Assembly: GCA_032117595.1 (NCBI GenBank)
Contig: JAULYZ010000087.1
Location: 1-64,000 of the forward strand
DNA: 64,000 nt
Source: WLJO01 sp032117595
Lineage (GTDB): Bacteria > Actinomycetota > Acidimicrobiia > Acidimicrobiales > Ilumatobacteraceae
Direction: 5' to 3'
The notes under the pieces are model-generated. The model had not been told where the DNA came from, did no database searches, and worked only from the letters and a program-made list of their open reading frames with translations. Each line of letters starts with the position of its first letter. The first letter of the stretch is position 1. A program made the translations under genes and the position numbers. Positions 34,081 to 42,413 of the stretch are shown piece after piece.

Positions 34081-34150
34081 CTGCCCGCCCACCGGTCTTC
34101 CCGCAATCACCTGGTGCCGTCTGATCCACCACGCCACCGGCCCGCGCCGG

Positions 34151-34156
34151 TAAGAT
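34151..34156 (+). promoter_or_regulatory. -10 element TAAGAT, leaderless
   Basis: Ends 7 nt before GTG 34164 of ruvC and is the most AT-rich hexamer in the 83-nt gap after hisI. No LexA/SOS-type box (GAACNNNNGTTC-like) is visible nearby. Confidence 0.55.
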
Positions 34157-34163
34157 CGAACTT

Positions 34164-34667
34164 GTGTTCGTCCTCGGGATCGACCCCGGCCTCACGAGGT
34201 GCGGGTATGCGTGCCTCGAACCCCTTGGTTCCGGGTCCGCCCGCGCCGTGGCGCTCGGGGTGATTCGGACCCCACCCGCCGACGACCTCCCGGAGCGGCT
34301 TTTTGTGCTGCGTAACGAACTCCGGGCGCTGATCGCCGAGTACCGACCGGCCGCCGTGGCGGTGGAACGGGTGTTTTTCCAGCAGAACGTCCGCACCGCC
34401 ATGAGCGTCGGACAGGCGAGTGGGCTTGCCCTCGTGGAGGCCGTTGCTGCGGGCTGCGACGTTGCGCAGTACTCGCCCAATCAGGTGAAGGACGCAATTG
34501 CCGGGTGGGGTGCTGCGCCCAAGGAACAGATCCAGCGCATGGTGCAGATGCGTCTCGGCCTGAGTGCGCCGCCCAAGCCGGCCGATGCCGCGGATGCTGC
34601 TGCCCTCGCCCTGTGCCACCTCGCCATGGCACCGCTCACGAGGCGGATCGCGGGGGCGAGGCCGTGA
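34164..34667 (+). CDS. ruvC: Holliday junction resolvase RuvC
   Basis: 167 residues. Cuts Holliday junctions in a dimer. The four acidic catalytic residues are present: Asp in VLGIDPGLTRCG, Glu in VAVERVFFQQN and the two Asp of KPADAADAAALALCH. QYSPNQVKDAIAGWGAAPKEQ is a family segment. Start GTG 34164. ruvA begins 4 nt before the stop, so ruvCAB are coupled. Confidence 0.96.
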   Translation: MFVLGIDPGLTRCGYACLEPLGSGSARAVALGVIRTPPADDLPERLFVLRNELRALIAEYRPAAVAVERVFFQQNVRTAMSVGQASGLALVEAVAAGCDVAQYSPNQVKDAIAGWGAAPKEQIQRMVQMRLGLSAPPKPADAADAAALALCHLAMAPLTRRIAGARP

Positions 34668-35263
34668 TCGGCTCCCTGCGCGGGACCGTCCTCGAGCGCA
34701 CGGGCGACGGTGAGGTACTCCTCGAGGTGAGCGGGGTGGGGTACCGGATCATCGTCTGTCCCCGGACTCTCGCCGAGCTCGAACCCACGTCCCACGCCTT
34801 TCTCTACGTCCACCACCATGTTCGTGAGGATGCGCAGTTGCTGTACGGGTTCGCCTCCCGTGATGAACGCGCCACGTTCGAGATGCTCCTGCGGGCGAAT
34901 GGCGTGGGCCCGGCCCTCGCCATGGCGATCCTGTCCACCCACTCGCCATCGGTATTGCGCGACATCGTGGCGGCTGCCGATCTTGCATCGCTGTGCCTCG
35001 TGTCCGGGGTCGGGAAGAAGACCGCCGAACGACTGATCATCGAACTGCGCAACCGCCTGTCCGTGCCCGATGGGGTGGGTGCATCGGTGGTGGGCGAGAT
35101 CTCCCCGGCTGCGAGCGCGGCGGTCGATGTGCGTGAGGCACTGGCGCAACTCGGGTACTCCACCGAGGAGATCCGTGAGGTGATGCGCGATCTTGCTCCG
35201 GCCGGCGACGCATCGTCGATGCTGCGCGACGCGCTGAAACTGTTGGGGGCCCGACGTGCGTGA
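34664..35263 (+). CDS. ruvA: Holliday junction DNA helicase subunit RuvA
   Basis: 199 residues. Binds the four-way junction and loads RuvB. OB fold first (MIGSLRGTVLER), then two helix-hairpin-helix motifs (LLRANGVGPALAMAIL and SLCLVSGVGKKTAERLIIEL), and a C-terminal domain (REALAQLGYSTEEIREVM) that contacts RuvB. GTG 34664 overlaps the ruvC stop; ruvB begins 8 nt before the end. Confidence 0.96.
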   Translation: MIGSLRGTVLERTGDGEVLLEVSGVGYRIIVCPRTLAELEPTSHAFLYVHHHVREDAQLLYGFASRDERATFEMLLRANGVGPALAMAILSTHSPSVLRDIVAAADLASLCLVSGVGKKTAERLIIELRNRLSVPDGVGASVVGEISPAASAAVDVREALAQLGYSTEEIREVMRDLAPAGDASSMLRDALKLLGARRA

Positions 35264-36287
35264 TGAGTTACTCCAGCCCGACCCCGGCGACGACGAGGTC
35301 GCCGTCGAGGAGGGGCTGCGTCCGCGGGTGCTGGCCGACTTTGTCGGCCAGCGGGTGCTCAAGGAGCACCTCTCCATCGTGCTCGAGGCAGCTCGACGCC
35401 GCGGGCAGCCCGCCGATCACCTGCTCTTTGCCGGCCCGCCCGGGCTCGGCAAGACCAGCCTCGCCGCCATCGTCGCAGCCGAGATGGATGTTCAGTTGCA
35501 CGTGACGTCGGGCCCTGCGCTCGAACGTGCCGGTGACCTCGCTGCGATCCTCACGAAACTCAACGAGGGCGACGTGCTGTTCATCGACGAGATCCATCGT
35601 CTCTCGAGGACCGTGGAGGAGATCCTGTATCCCGCGATGGAGGATTTCCAGCTCGACATCGTGGTCGGGAAGGGCCCTGCCGCATCCTCGATCCGCCTCA
35701 CGCTGCCACGCTTCACGCTCGTCGGAGCCACCACCCGGACCGGCATGATCACCGGCCCATTGCGCGACCGCTTCGGCCTGGTTGCCCGTCTCGACTACTA
35801 CGACGCCGACGAACTCGAGTCAATCGTCACCCGCGCCGCACGGATCCTCGGTGTGCAGATCGACCAGCGCGGCTCGTCCGAGATTGCGTCACGCAGTCGG
35901 GGCACTCCCCGGATAGCGAACCGTCTCCTGCGTCGTGTGCGGGACTTCGCCGAGGTGCGGGCAGACGGCGCGATCACCCAATCCGTTGCCCACGACTCCC
36001 TGATGCTGTTCGGCGTCGACGAGCGAGGTCTCGACAAGGTCGACCGGGCCATTCTCCGCTCGCTCTGCGAACAATTCGCCGGCGGACCGGTGGGACTCTC
36101 GACCCTCGCCATCAGCGTGGGGGAGCAGCCCGAGACGCTCGAGGACGTGTACGAACCGTTCCTCATCCAGCAGGGCTTGTTGGCGCGCACACCCAGAGGA
36201 CGGATCGCGATGCCTGCGGCATGGGCGCACCTAGGCCTGGCTGCGCCCTCGGTCGATCGGGGATCGGCACCGAACCTCTTCGAATGA
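35256..36287 (+). CDS. ruvB: Holliday junction branch-migration ATPase RuvB
   Basis: 343 residues. AAA+ motor: Walker A GPPGLGKTSLA, Walker B VLFIDEIHRL, sensor 1 LVGATTRTGMI, arginine-finger segment GPLRDRFG, and a winged-helix C-terminus with EPFLIQQGLLARTPRGR. Start is GTG 35256, inside the end of ruvA. Confidence 0.97.
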   Translation: MRDELLQPDPGDDEVAVEEGLRPRVLADFVGQRVLKEHLSIVLEAARRRGQPADHLLFAGPPGLGKTSLAAIVAAEMDVQLHVTSGPALERAGDLAAILTKLNEGDVLFIDEIHRLSRTVEEILYPAMEDFQLDIVVGKGPAASSIRLTLPRFTLVGATTRTGMITGPLRDRFGLVARLDYYDADELESIVTRAARILGVQIDQRGSSEIASRSRGTPRIANRLLRRVRDFAEVRADGAITQSVAHDSLMLFGVDERGLDKVDRAILRSLCEQFAGGPVGLSTLAISVGEQPETLEDVYEPFLIQQGLLARTPRGRIAMPAAWAHLGLAAPSVDRGSAPNLFE

Positions 36288-36301
36288 GGAGGTCGAGTCC
36301 G

Positions 36302-36307
36302 TACCCT
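36302..36307 (+). promoter_or_regulatory. -10 element TACCCT, near-leaderless
   Basis: Ends 9 nt before GTG 36317 of queA. Confidence 0.45.
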
Positions 36308-36316
36308 TGAGTTGTT

Positions 36317-37330
36317 GTGCATCTCGACGACTTCGATTACCACCTCCCCGACGAGCGGATAGCGCAGACCCCGCTCGAGCCGCGTGACAGCGCCCGCCTG
36401 CTGGTGGACCGGGGAACGCTCGCGCCGGAACATCGCCACATCCGTGATCTGCTCGACCTGCTGCAACCCGGTGACGTCCTGGTGGTGAACGATTCCAAGG
36501 TCATTCCAGCGCGACTGCGGCTGCGCCGGCAGAGCGGCGGTGCCGTGGAGGTGCTCCTGCTCGAGCAGGACGACACCGATGAACGCTGCTGGACGGCGCT
36601 CGCTCGCCCTGCGCGCAAACTCCGGATCGGGGAGGTGCTCGTCGATTCGCTCGGCGTCCCCGTGCTCGAGCTCGGCGGCCGGTCATCTTCCGGCGACACC
36701 GTGCGTGTTGCTGTGCTCGGCGAGGACGATCCATTCCTCACCCTGGCGCGCCTCGGAGAGATGCCGCTGCCGCCGTACATCACGGCGCCACTCGAGGACC
36801 CCGAGCGCTATCAGACCGTGTACGCGACTCGGCCGGGTTCGGCCGCGGCCCCCACGGCCGGCCTGCACCTCACTGCCTCCCTGCTCGACGAGTTGGCAGG
36901 GCGTGGGATACCGCTGCTGCGCGTGGAACTTGTCGTCGGGCTCGACACGTTCCGCCCGGTGTCCACCGACGACCCCACTGCACACGTGATGCACAGCGAG
37001 CGGTACCACGTGGATCCGGTCGTGCTCGAGCGTTGTCGTGCAGCCGAACGTGTGGTGGCAGTGGGTACCACGAGCGTGCGCGCCCTCGAGTCAGCAGCCA
37101 CCTTCGGCGAAACGTCGGGTCGTACCCGTTTGTTCATCCACCGGGGGTACGACTGGAAGGTCGTCGATCTCATGCTCACCAACTTCCACCTCCCGCGCAC
37201 CACGCTCCTGCTCATGATCGACGCATTCGTCGGCCCTCGCTGGCGGCGCCTCTACGAATCGGCGCTGTCGGAGCAGTACCGGTTCCTGTCCTTCGGTGAT
37301 GCCATGCTGCTCGACCGAGGAGCGGCTTGA
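36317..37330 (+). CDS. queA: S-adenosylmethionine:tRNA ribosyltransferase-isomerase
   Basis: 337 residues. Transfers ribose from SAM to preQ1-tRNA to form epoxyqueuosine. Family segments: DDFDYHLPDERIAQTPLEPR at the N-terminus, VLVVNDSKVIPARL, PLPPYITAPLEDPERYQTVY, GSAAAPTAGLHLT and LTNFHLPRTTLLLMIDAF. Begins at GTG 36317. The stop TGA shares its last base with the ATG of tgt, so the two queuosine genes are coupled. Confidence 0.95.
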   Translation: MHLDDFDYHLPDERIAQTPLEPRDSARLLVDRGTLAPEHRHIRDLLDLLQPGDVLVVNDSKVIPARLRLRRQSGGAVEVLLLEQDDTDERCWTALARPARKLRIGEVLVDSLGVPVLELGGRSSSGDTVRVAVLGEDDPFLTLARLGEMPLPPYITAPLEDPERYQTVYATRPGSAAAPTAGLHLTASLLDELAGRGIPLLRVELVVGLDTFRPVSTDDPTAHVMHSERYHVDPVVLERCRAAERVVAVGTTSVRALESAATFGETSGRTRLFIHRGYDWKVVDLMLTNFHLPRTTLLLMIDAFVGPRWRRLYESALSEQYRFLSFGDAMLLDRGAA

Positions 37331-38427
37331 TGAGAGACGTCACGATGGAGATCATCGCCCGCGACGGCGCGGCGCGACGCGGGCAGGCCACCACGGCGCG
37401 CGGCACCTACGAAACCCCGCTCTTCATGCCCGTCGGCACGCGTGGAGCGATCAAGTACCTGAGCGCCGCCGATTATGAGCGTCTTGGTGCCGAGATCGTG
37501 CTCGGGAACACGTACCACCTGATGCTGCGGCCCGGTGCCGAAACGGTCGCACGGTTCGGCGGTCTGGGCGCGTTCGCGGGTTGGCGCGGCCAGACACTCA
37601 CCGACTCGGGCGGGTATCAGGTCTTCTCGCTCGAGCCCAAGATCGACGACGACGGCGTGACCTTTCGCTCCACCTACGACGGTTCGTGGCAACGATTCAC
37701 CCCCGAGCTGGCCGTGCACACCCAGGAGTTGCTCGGTGCCGACATCCAGATGGTGCTCGACGTGTGCCCGCCCCTGCCGTCGACACCCGAGGTAGTCGAA
37801 CGGGCGCATCGGTTGACGCTGTCGTGGGCGACGCGCGCGCGCGCCACACACCAACGCGACGATCAGGCGCTCTTCGGGATCGTCCAAGGTGGCCTCGACG
37901 ACCGATGGAGGGCCGAGAGCGCCCAGGCGCTCGTCTCGATCGGATTCAACGGGTACGGCATCGGTGGCCTCAGCGTGGGGGAGACGCGCCAGGAGATGCT
38001 GCCGGCGCTCGCTGCCGCGATCGCCCACCTGCCCGACGACCGACCTCGTTACTTGATGGGCGTTGGTGATCCCGCATCGATCGTGGAGGCCGTGGCGCTC
38101 GGTGTCGACCAGTTCGACTGTGTGCTCCAGACCCGCATCGGGCGGCATGGAACAGCGCTCACTGCAGCCGGGAAGCTGCACGTGAAGAATGCCCGGCACG
38201 CGCTCGAGGACGCCCCGCTGGACGAGACCTGCCCGTGCGAGGTCTGCGCCCGTCATTCTCGCGGCTACATCCGGCACCTGTTTCAGGTGAACGAGCCCAC
38301 CGCAGCGCGTCTGGTCTCGATCCACAACATTGCGTGGACGATCGACCTCATGTCGAGAATCCGGTCCGCGATCAGCGGTGGTCACCTCGACCGCCTGCGA
38401 CGCGAGGTCCTCGAGGTCTGGGGCTAG
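37330..38427 (+). CDS. tgt: Queuine/preQ1 tRNA-guanine transglycosylase
   Basis: 365 residues. Swaps guanine 34 for preQ1 in GUN tRNAs. Catalytic Asp residues lie in LTDSGGYQVFSL and in GVDQFDCVLQTRIGRHG; zinc is held by TCPCEVCARHSRGYIRHL and a later His (SIHNIAW). ATG 37330 was chosen because it overlaps the queA stop; a TTG one codon earlier and ATG 37345 are alternatives. Gene order queA-tgt-yajC-secD-secF is widespread in bacteria. Confidence 0.95.
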   Translation: MRDVTMEIIARDGAARRGQATTARGTYETPLFMPVGTRGAIKYLSAADYERLGAEIVLGNTYHLMLRPGAETVARFGGLGAFAGWRGQTLTDSGGYQVFSLEPKIDDDGVTFRSTYDGSWQRFTPELAVHTQELLGADIQMVLDVCPPLPSTPEVVERAHRLTLSWATRARATHQRDDQALFGIVQGGLDDRWRAESAQALVSIGFNGYGIGGLSVGETRQEMLPALAAAIAHLPDDRPRYLMGVGDPASIVEAVALGVDQFDCVLQTRIGRHGTALTAAGKLHVKNARHALEDAPLDETCPCEVCARHSRGYIRHLFQVNEPTAARLVSIHNIAWTIDLMSRIRSAISGGHLDRLRREVLEVWG

Positions 38428-38592
38428 GAGCGCCCCGCACCGGAAGGTCCCGGTAGCGGGCCTTGGGTGTGTGATGAAGGCTGGTGGCGGGCGCAACCCC
38501 GGCGGGAACACCCTCCGATGGTCACCACCGGCGCCCCCTCGCCCGCTAGCCTCGGCCGCTGGCATCCCTCCGATCACTCAGGTGGCCCCCAC

Positions 38593-38997
38593 ATGCTGTC
38601 GTTCGTCTCACTGCTCGCTCAGGAGTCCGAGAAGAGTTCCTCCTCCGCGTCCGGGTTGATCACCTTCATCCCGATCGTGCTCATCGGTGCGGCCATGTAC
38701 TTCCTGCTCATCCGCCCGCAGCGCAAGCGCATGCGTGACCAGCAATCGATGCTGAAGACCATCGAGAAGGGTGACGAGATCATCACTACGGGCGGGGTGT
38801 ACGGATTCGTCACGGTGGTGGACGGCGACACGCTCTGGGTCGACATCGGCCATGCCGATCAGGAGGTGGAGATCCGCATCCACCGTTCCGCCATCCAGCG
38901 AAAGATCGTGCCGGCGGTGGAGCCTGCTGGTGGCCAGCCCCTTCCCGAGCCGTCCTCGGGCAACGACTCGACCGACGAGGGAAAGTCGGACAAGTAA
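38593..38997 (+). CDS. yajC: Preprotein translocase subunit YajC
   Basis: 134 residues. One transmembrane helix (about 22-40, LITFIPIVLIGAAMYFLLI) followed by RPQRKRMRDQQSM and the cytoplasmic EKGDEIITTGGVYGFV signature, then a Pro/Ser-rich acidic tail. Helps the SecDF accessory complex. ATG 38593 puts the helix near the N-terminus; an in-frame start 42 codons upstream is unlikely. The 165-nt gap after tgt holds a bulged hairpin (38446-38462) and a TAGCCT hexamer at 38546-38551 that would give a leader of about 35 nt. Confidence 0.9.
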   Translation: MLSFVSLLAQESEKSSSSASGLITFIPIVLIGAAMYFLLIRPQRKRMRDQQSMLKTIEKGDEIITTGGVYGFVTVVDGDTLWVDIGHADQEVEIRIHRSAIQRKIVPAVEPAGGQPLPEPSSGNDSTDEGKSDK

Positions 38998-39000
38998 GCG

Positions 39001-40692
39001 ATGCGTCGACGTCTTCTTGCGTCGCTCATCGGGGTGATCGTGGTTGCCCTGGGCGGCTTGATCACGAATCTTGCGGTGGGGAACGAGCCACTGCTGGGTC
39101 TCGACCTGCAGGGCGGGGCCTCGGTGACGCTGCGTCCCGCCTACGGGGATCCCGATCCCGCCGCCATGGCCGAAGTCGTGCGGCTCTATCGCTCGCGCAT
39201 CGAGAGCCTCAACATCGGTGAGGCCGAGGTGGTGCGCCAGGGGAACACCATCGTGGTGAACCTGCCCGGTGTGAAGGATCAGGAGCGGGCGCTCAAGTTG
39301 ATCGGCACCACCGGCAAGGTCACGTTCCGCCCGGTGCTCTCGCGACAGGGCGGGTTCTCCGGCCTGACGGTGCCGCTCACCGGACCGAGTGGGGTCAGCG
39401 GTGCAACCGGTGCCGGCATACCCACCACCGCCCCAGCCACCACATCGCCAACGTCATCGTCCTCCACGGCACCCACCACCACCCAAGCAGCCTCGGGCGC
39501 CCCCACGACCGCTGCGCCGGGTCCGGGCCGTCTCCCAGCGCAGGCTCCGACAACCACGGCATCACCCGCCACTCCGGCTCCGACCACGGCGGCTCCGGGC
39601 ACGGCGGCGACCCCCACCACGGGGGTCCCGACCACCGCTGCCGGCGGCCCCACCACCTCTGCTCCGCCGTTCGATTTCTCTGCGTTGCTGACGCCGGCCG
39701 ATCAGGACCTTCCCGACAAGCGAGTGACCCTGCCCGACCGCAACGGCACCACGATCTACTCGCTCGGTCCGGTCTTCGCCCAGGGAGAGGACGCGGTCGA
39801 GTCAGCCTCCGCCGAGATCGACCAGCAAACCGGTTTCTGGCAGGTGTCGCTCACGCTCAACGGCGGCGACAAGGGATTGGGGGCATGGAACTCGGCGGCG
39901 TCGCAATGCTTCCAGCGCGCGGGGTCCTGCACCGACGGTGGCATGGCGATCATCATCGACCATCAGGTGATCTCGGCGCCCGTTCCCCAGCAGCAGTTCT
40001 TCGACTCGCCCGAGATCCGCATCACCGGTGATTTCAAGGAGGACGAGGCGACCAACATCGCCCGAGTGCTGCGCTACGGCGCGACTCCGGTGGAAATGCG
40101 TGCCGAGGAGTCCCGCACGGTGTCGGCCACGCTGGGCAAGGACTCCCTGCGCGCCGGAATCATCTCCGGCATCATCGGCGTCTCGCTGGTGCTGATCCTG
40201 ATGCTGCTGTACTACCGGTCGCTCGCACTCGTCGTGGTCGGTGGTCTGGCGATCTCGGGCATGTTCATCTGGAGCATGATCACGATGTTCGACAACTTCT
40301 TCGTGCTCACGCTCGCCGGCGTTACGGGAATCATCGTGTCGGTCGGTGTGACCGTGGACTCCTACGTGGTGTACTTCGAGCGTCTGAAGGACGAGGTGCG
40401 GGGCGGTCGTTCGGTGCGCACCTCTGCGCAACGCGGGTTCGCCTCGGCGTGGCGCACGATTCTGGCGGCCGACTTCGTCTCGCTCCTCGGTGCGGTGGTG
40501 CTGTGGTACCTCTCGGTGGGTTCGGTCCGCGGTTTCGCCCTCTTCCTCGGTCTCTCGACCGTCTGTGACATGGTCGTTGCGTGGTTCTTCACCCGGCCTG
40601 CGGTGAACCTCCTCGCCCGGAGCCAGCGCTTCCAGCGTCGCGTGCTCGGCGTGAAGGTCGCTGCGACCGCCCCGCAGGGAGGTGCGGCATGA
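39001..40692 (+). CDS. secD: Protein translocase subunit SecD
   Basis: 563 residues. RND-type membrane protein that uses proton flow to help SecYEG finish export. First helix at about 6-26, GLDLQGGASVTLRP at 33-46, then the large extracytoplasmic domain, which carries a Thr/Pro/Ala-rich insertion of about 95 residues (129-222, runs such as PTTAPATTSPTSSSS) between its two halves. SAPVPQQQFFDSPEIRITGDF and five C-terminal helices with GVSLVLILMLLYYRSLALVV follow. Similar low-complexity insertions are known in actinobacterial SecD. secF overlaps by ATGA. Confidence 0.95.
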   Translation: MRRRLLASLIGVIVVALGGLITNLAVGNEPLLGLDLQGGASVTLRPAYGDPDPAAMAEVVRLYRSRIESLNIGEAEVVRQGNTIVVNLPGVKDQERALKLIGTTGKVTFRPVLSRQGGFSGLTVPLTGPSGVSGATGAGIPTTAPATTSPTSSSSTAPTTTQAASGAPTTAAPGPGRLPAQAPTTTASPATPAPTTAAPGTAATPTTGVPTTAAGGPTTSAPPFDFSALLTPADQDLPDKRVTLPDRNGTTIYSLGPVFAQGEDAVESASAEIDQQTGFWQVSLTLNGGDKGLGAWNSAASQCFQRAGSCTDGGMAIIIDHQVISAPVPQQQFFDSPEIRITGDFKEDEATNIARVLRYGATPVEMRAEESRTVSATLGKDSLRAGIISGIIGVSLVLILMLLYYRSLALVVVGGLAISGMFIWSMITMFDNFFVLTLAGVTGIIVSVGVTVDSYVVYFERLKDEVRGGRSVRTSAQRGFASAWRTILAADFVSLLGAVVLWYLSVGSVRGFALFLGLSTVCDMVVAWFFTRPAVNLLARSQRFQRRVLGVKVAATAPQGGAA

Positions 40693-41855
40693 CCGACACA
40701 GCTGCTCAGGCGCCTGCTCGGCGCTCCCTGTGGGGAAGGCTGTACCACGGCGAGACCACCGTGGACTTCGTGGGGCGCTCCCGGATCGCCGTTGCCGTCT
40801 CGGTGCTCTTCATCGTGGTGAGCGCGCTCTTCATCGGATTTCGGGGGCTGAACCTCGGCATCGACTTCGAGGGCGGCATCTCGTGGGAGGTCTCCTCGGC
40901 GGGGGTCACCACCGGTGACGTCGAGGAGATCCTGCGCAAGAACGGGATCGACCCGGGTGATTCCAAGATCGAGTTCCTCTCGAGCCGCGGCGACGGTGGC
41001 GATCGTGTTCGGGTGCAGGTGCCCGTGCAGACCGAGGCAGTGCGTGACGCCGTCAGTGCGCAGCTCGCGGAGGCTGCGGGCGTCACCACCGACGACGTCA
41101 CCAAGAACGAGGTGAGCGCCACGTGGGGTCAGGAGATCACCAAGAAGGCGATCACCGCCCTCATTGTCTTCGTCGTCCTGCTCTCGGTCTACATCTCGTG
41201 GCGTTTCGAGTGGAAGATGGCGGTCGCTGCCATTGTCGCGATGCTCCACGACGTGGCCATCAGCGTCGGCGTCTACGCCATCCTCAACCTGACGGTGGCG
41301 CCGGCCACCGTTATCGCCTTCCTGACGATCCTCGGGTTCTCCCTCTACGACACGATCGTCGTGTTCGACAAGGTGCACGAGAACGCCCGGCGGTTCGGGA
41401 CCTCGCGGGTGGGATACGGCGACATCGTGAACCTGTCCTCCAACGAGGTGCTGATGCGCTCGTTGAACACGAGTCTCGCCGCCGTGTTGCCGGTGGTCTC
41501 GGTGCTGGTGGTCGGTGCTGCAATCATGGGCGTGGAGGTCCTGGTTGACTTTGCACTGGCACTGCTCGTGGGTCTCGCCACGGGTTCGTACTCCTCGCTG
41601 TTCATCGCGACCCCCATCCTCGTGTGGCTGAAGGGCCGCGAGAAGAAGTGGGCGGCGACGCGTCACCGTCATGCCTCGGGCGAGGAACTGGCCCGTTTGC
41701 GTGTTGCCGGGGCCGCCGCCATGGCCTCGGCCCCCAAGGGTGCGCCTCGCGGCCAGGGTGTAGCGAGCACCACGGAGCCAGCAGCGAGCGTTGCCGTCGA
41801 CGCACAGGCAGTGCTCACACACCCACCGCGCCCGCGCAAGAAGCGGCGGCGATAG
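40689..41855 (+). CDS. secF: Protein translocase subunit SecF
   Basis: 388 residues. Six helices with the RND pattern: first helix at about 32-52, NLGIDFEGGISWEV, then VLLSVYISWRFEWKMAVAAI, LHDVAISVGVYAIL, LGFSLYDTIVVFDKVHEN and NTSLAAVLPVVSVLVVGA. The Asp and Arg residues of the proton path are kept. The C-terminal ~75 residues form a basic, Ala-rich cytoplasmic tail ending KKRRR. ATG 40689 overlaps the secD stop. Confidence 0.95.
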   Translation: MTDTAAQAPARRSLWGRLYHGETTVDFVGRSRIAVAVSVLFIVVSALFIGFRGLNLGIDFEGGISWEVSSAGVTTGDVEEILRKNGIDPGDSKIEFLSSRGDGGDRVRVQVPVQTEAVRDAVSAQLAEAAGVTTDDVTKNEVSATWGQEITKKAITALIVFVVLLSVYISWRFEWKMAVAAIVAMLHDVAISVGVYAILNLTVAPATVIAFLTILGFSLYDTIVVFDKVHENARRFGTSRVGYGDIVNLSSNEVLMRSLNTSLAAVLPVVSVLVVGAAIMGVEVLVDFALALLVGLATGSYSSLFIATPILVWLKGREKKWAATRHRHASGEELARLRVAGAAAMASAPKGAPRGQGVASTTEPAASVAVDAQAVLTHPPRPRKKRRR

Positions 41856-41864
41856 CGCCACCGC

Positions 41865-41870
41865 TAGCCT
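41865..41870 (+). promoter_or_regulatory. -10 element TAGCCT, leaderless
   Basis: Ends 6 nt before ATG 41877 of apt. Confidence 0.55.
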
Positions 41871-41876
41871 GCGGAC

Positions 41877-42404
41877 ATGAAGGTCGACCCAACCGGTCTC
41901 TGGGACTTCGTGCGAGAGATTCCCGACTACCCGAAGCCGGGAGTGGTGTTTCGTGACCTGACCCCGCTCTTCGGGGACGCTCAGGCGTTCCGACGGTCCG
42001 TCGATCTCCTGGTCGAGCGCTTCTCGGCGGTGAGGGTCGATCGAGTGATCGGCATCGAGGCGCGGGGGTTTGTCCTCGCCGCTCCGGTTGCGTACTGCCT
42101 CGGTGCCGGATTCGTCCCTGTGCGCAAGCCCGGCAAACTGCCGTGGGCTGTTGTGCGCGAGGAGTACGAGTTGGAGTACGGAACCGACCGGCTCGAGATT
42201 CACCGCGATGCGCTGCATCCCGACGAGCAGGTGCTCGTCATCGACGATGTGCTCGCCACCGGCGGCACGGCGAATGCGACCTGTGCGTTGGTGGAAGCCC
42301 TCGGGGCGACGGTTGCCGGCGTCGGCGTCGTCCTCGAGATTGCTGCGCTCGGTGGAAGGGATCGACTCGCTGGTCGACACCTCGAAGCGTTGTTGGTCTG
42401 CTGA
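41877..42404 (+). CDS. apt: Adenine phosphoribosyltransferase
   Basis: 175 residues. Makes AMP from adenine and PRPP. Marks: FVREIPDYPKPGVVFRDLTP near the start, GIEARGFVLAAPVAY, VPVRKPGKLPW and the PRPP loop VLVIDDVLATGGTANA. Upstream of rel by 9 nt, the conserved secF-apt-rel order, which links purine salvage to (p)ppGpp. Confidence 0.95.
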   Translation: MKVDPTGLWDFVREIPDYPKPGVVFRDLTPLFGDAQAFRRSVDLLVERFSAVRVDRVIGIEARGFVLAAPVAYCLGAGFVPVRKPGKLPWAVVREEYELEYGTDRLEIHRDALHPDEQVLVIDDVLATGGTANATCALVEALGATVAGVGVVLEIAALGGRDRLAGRHLEALLVC

Positions 42405-42413
42405 GGCGATTGC

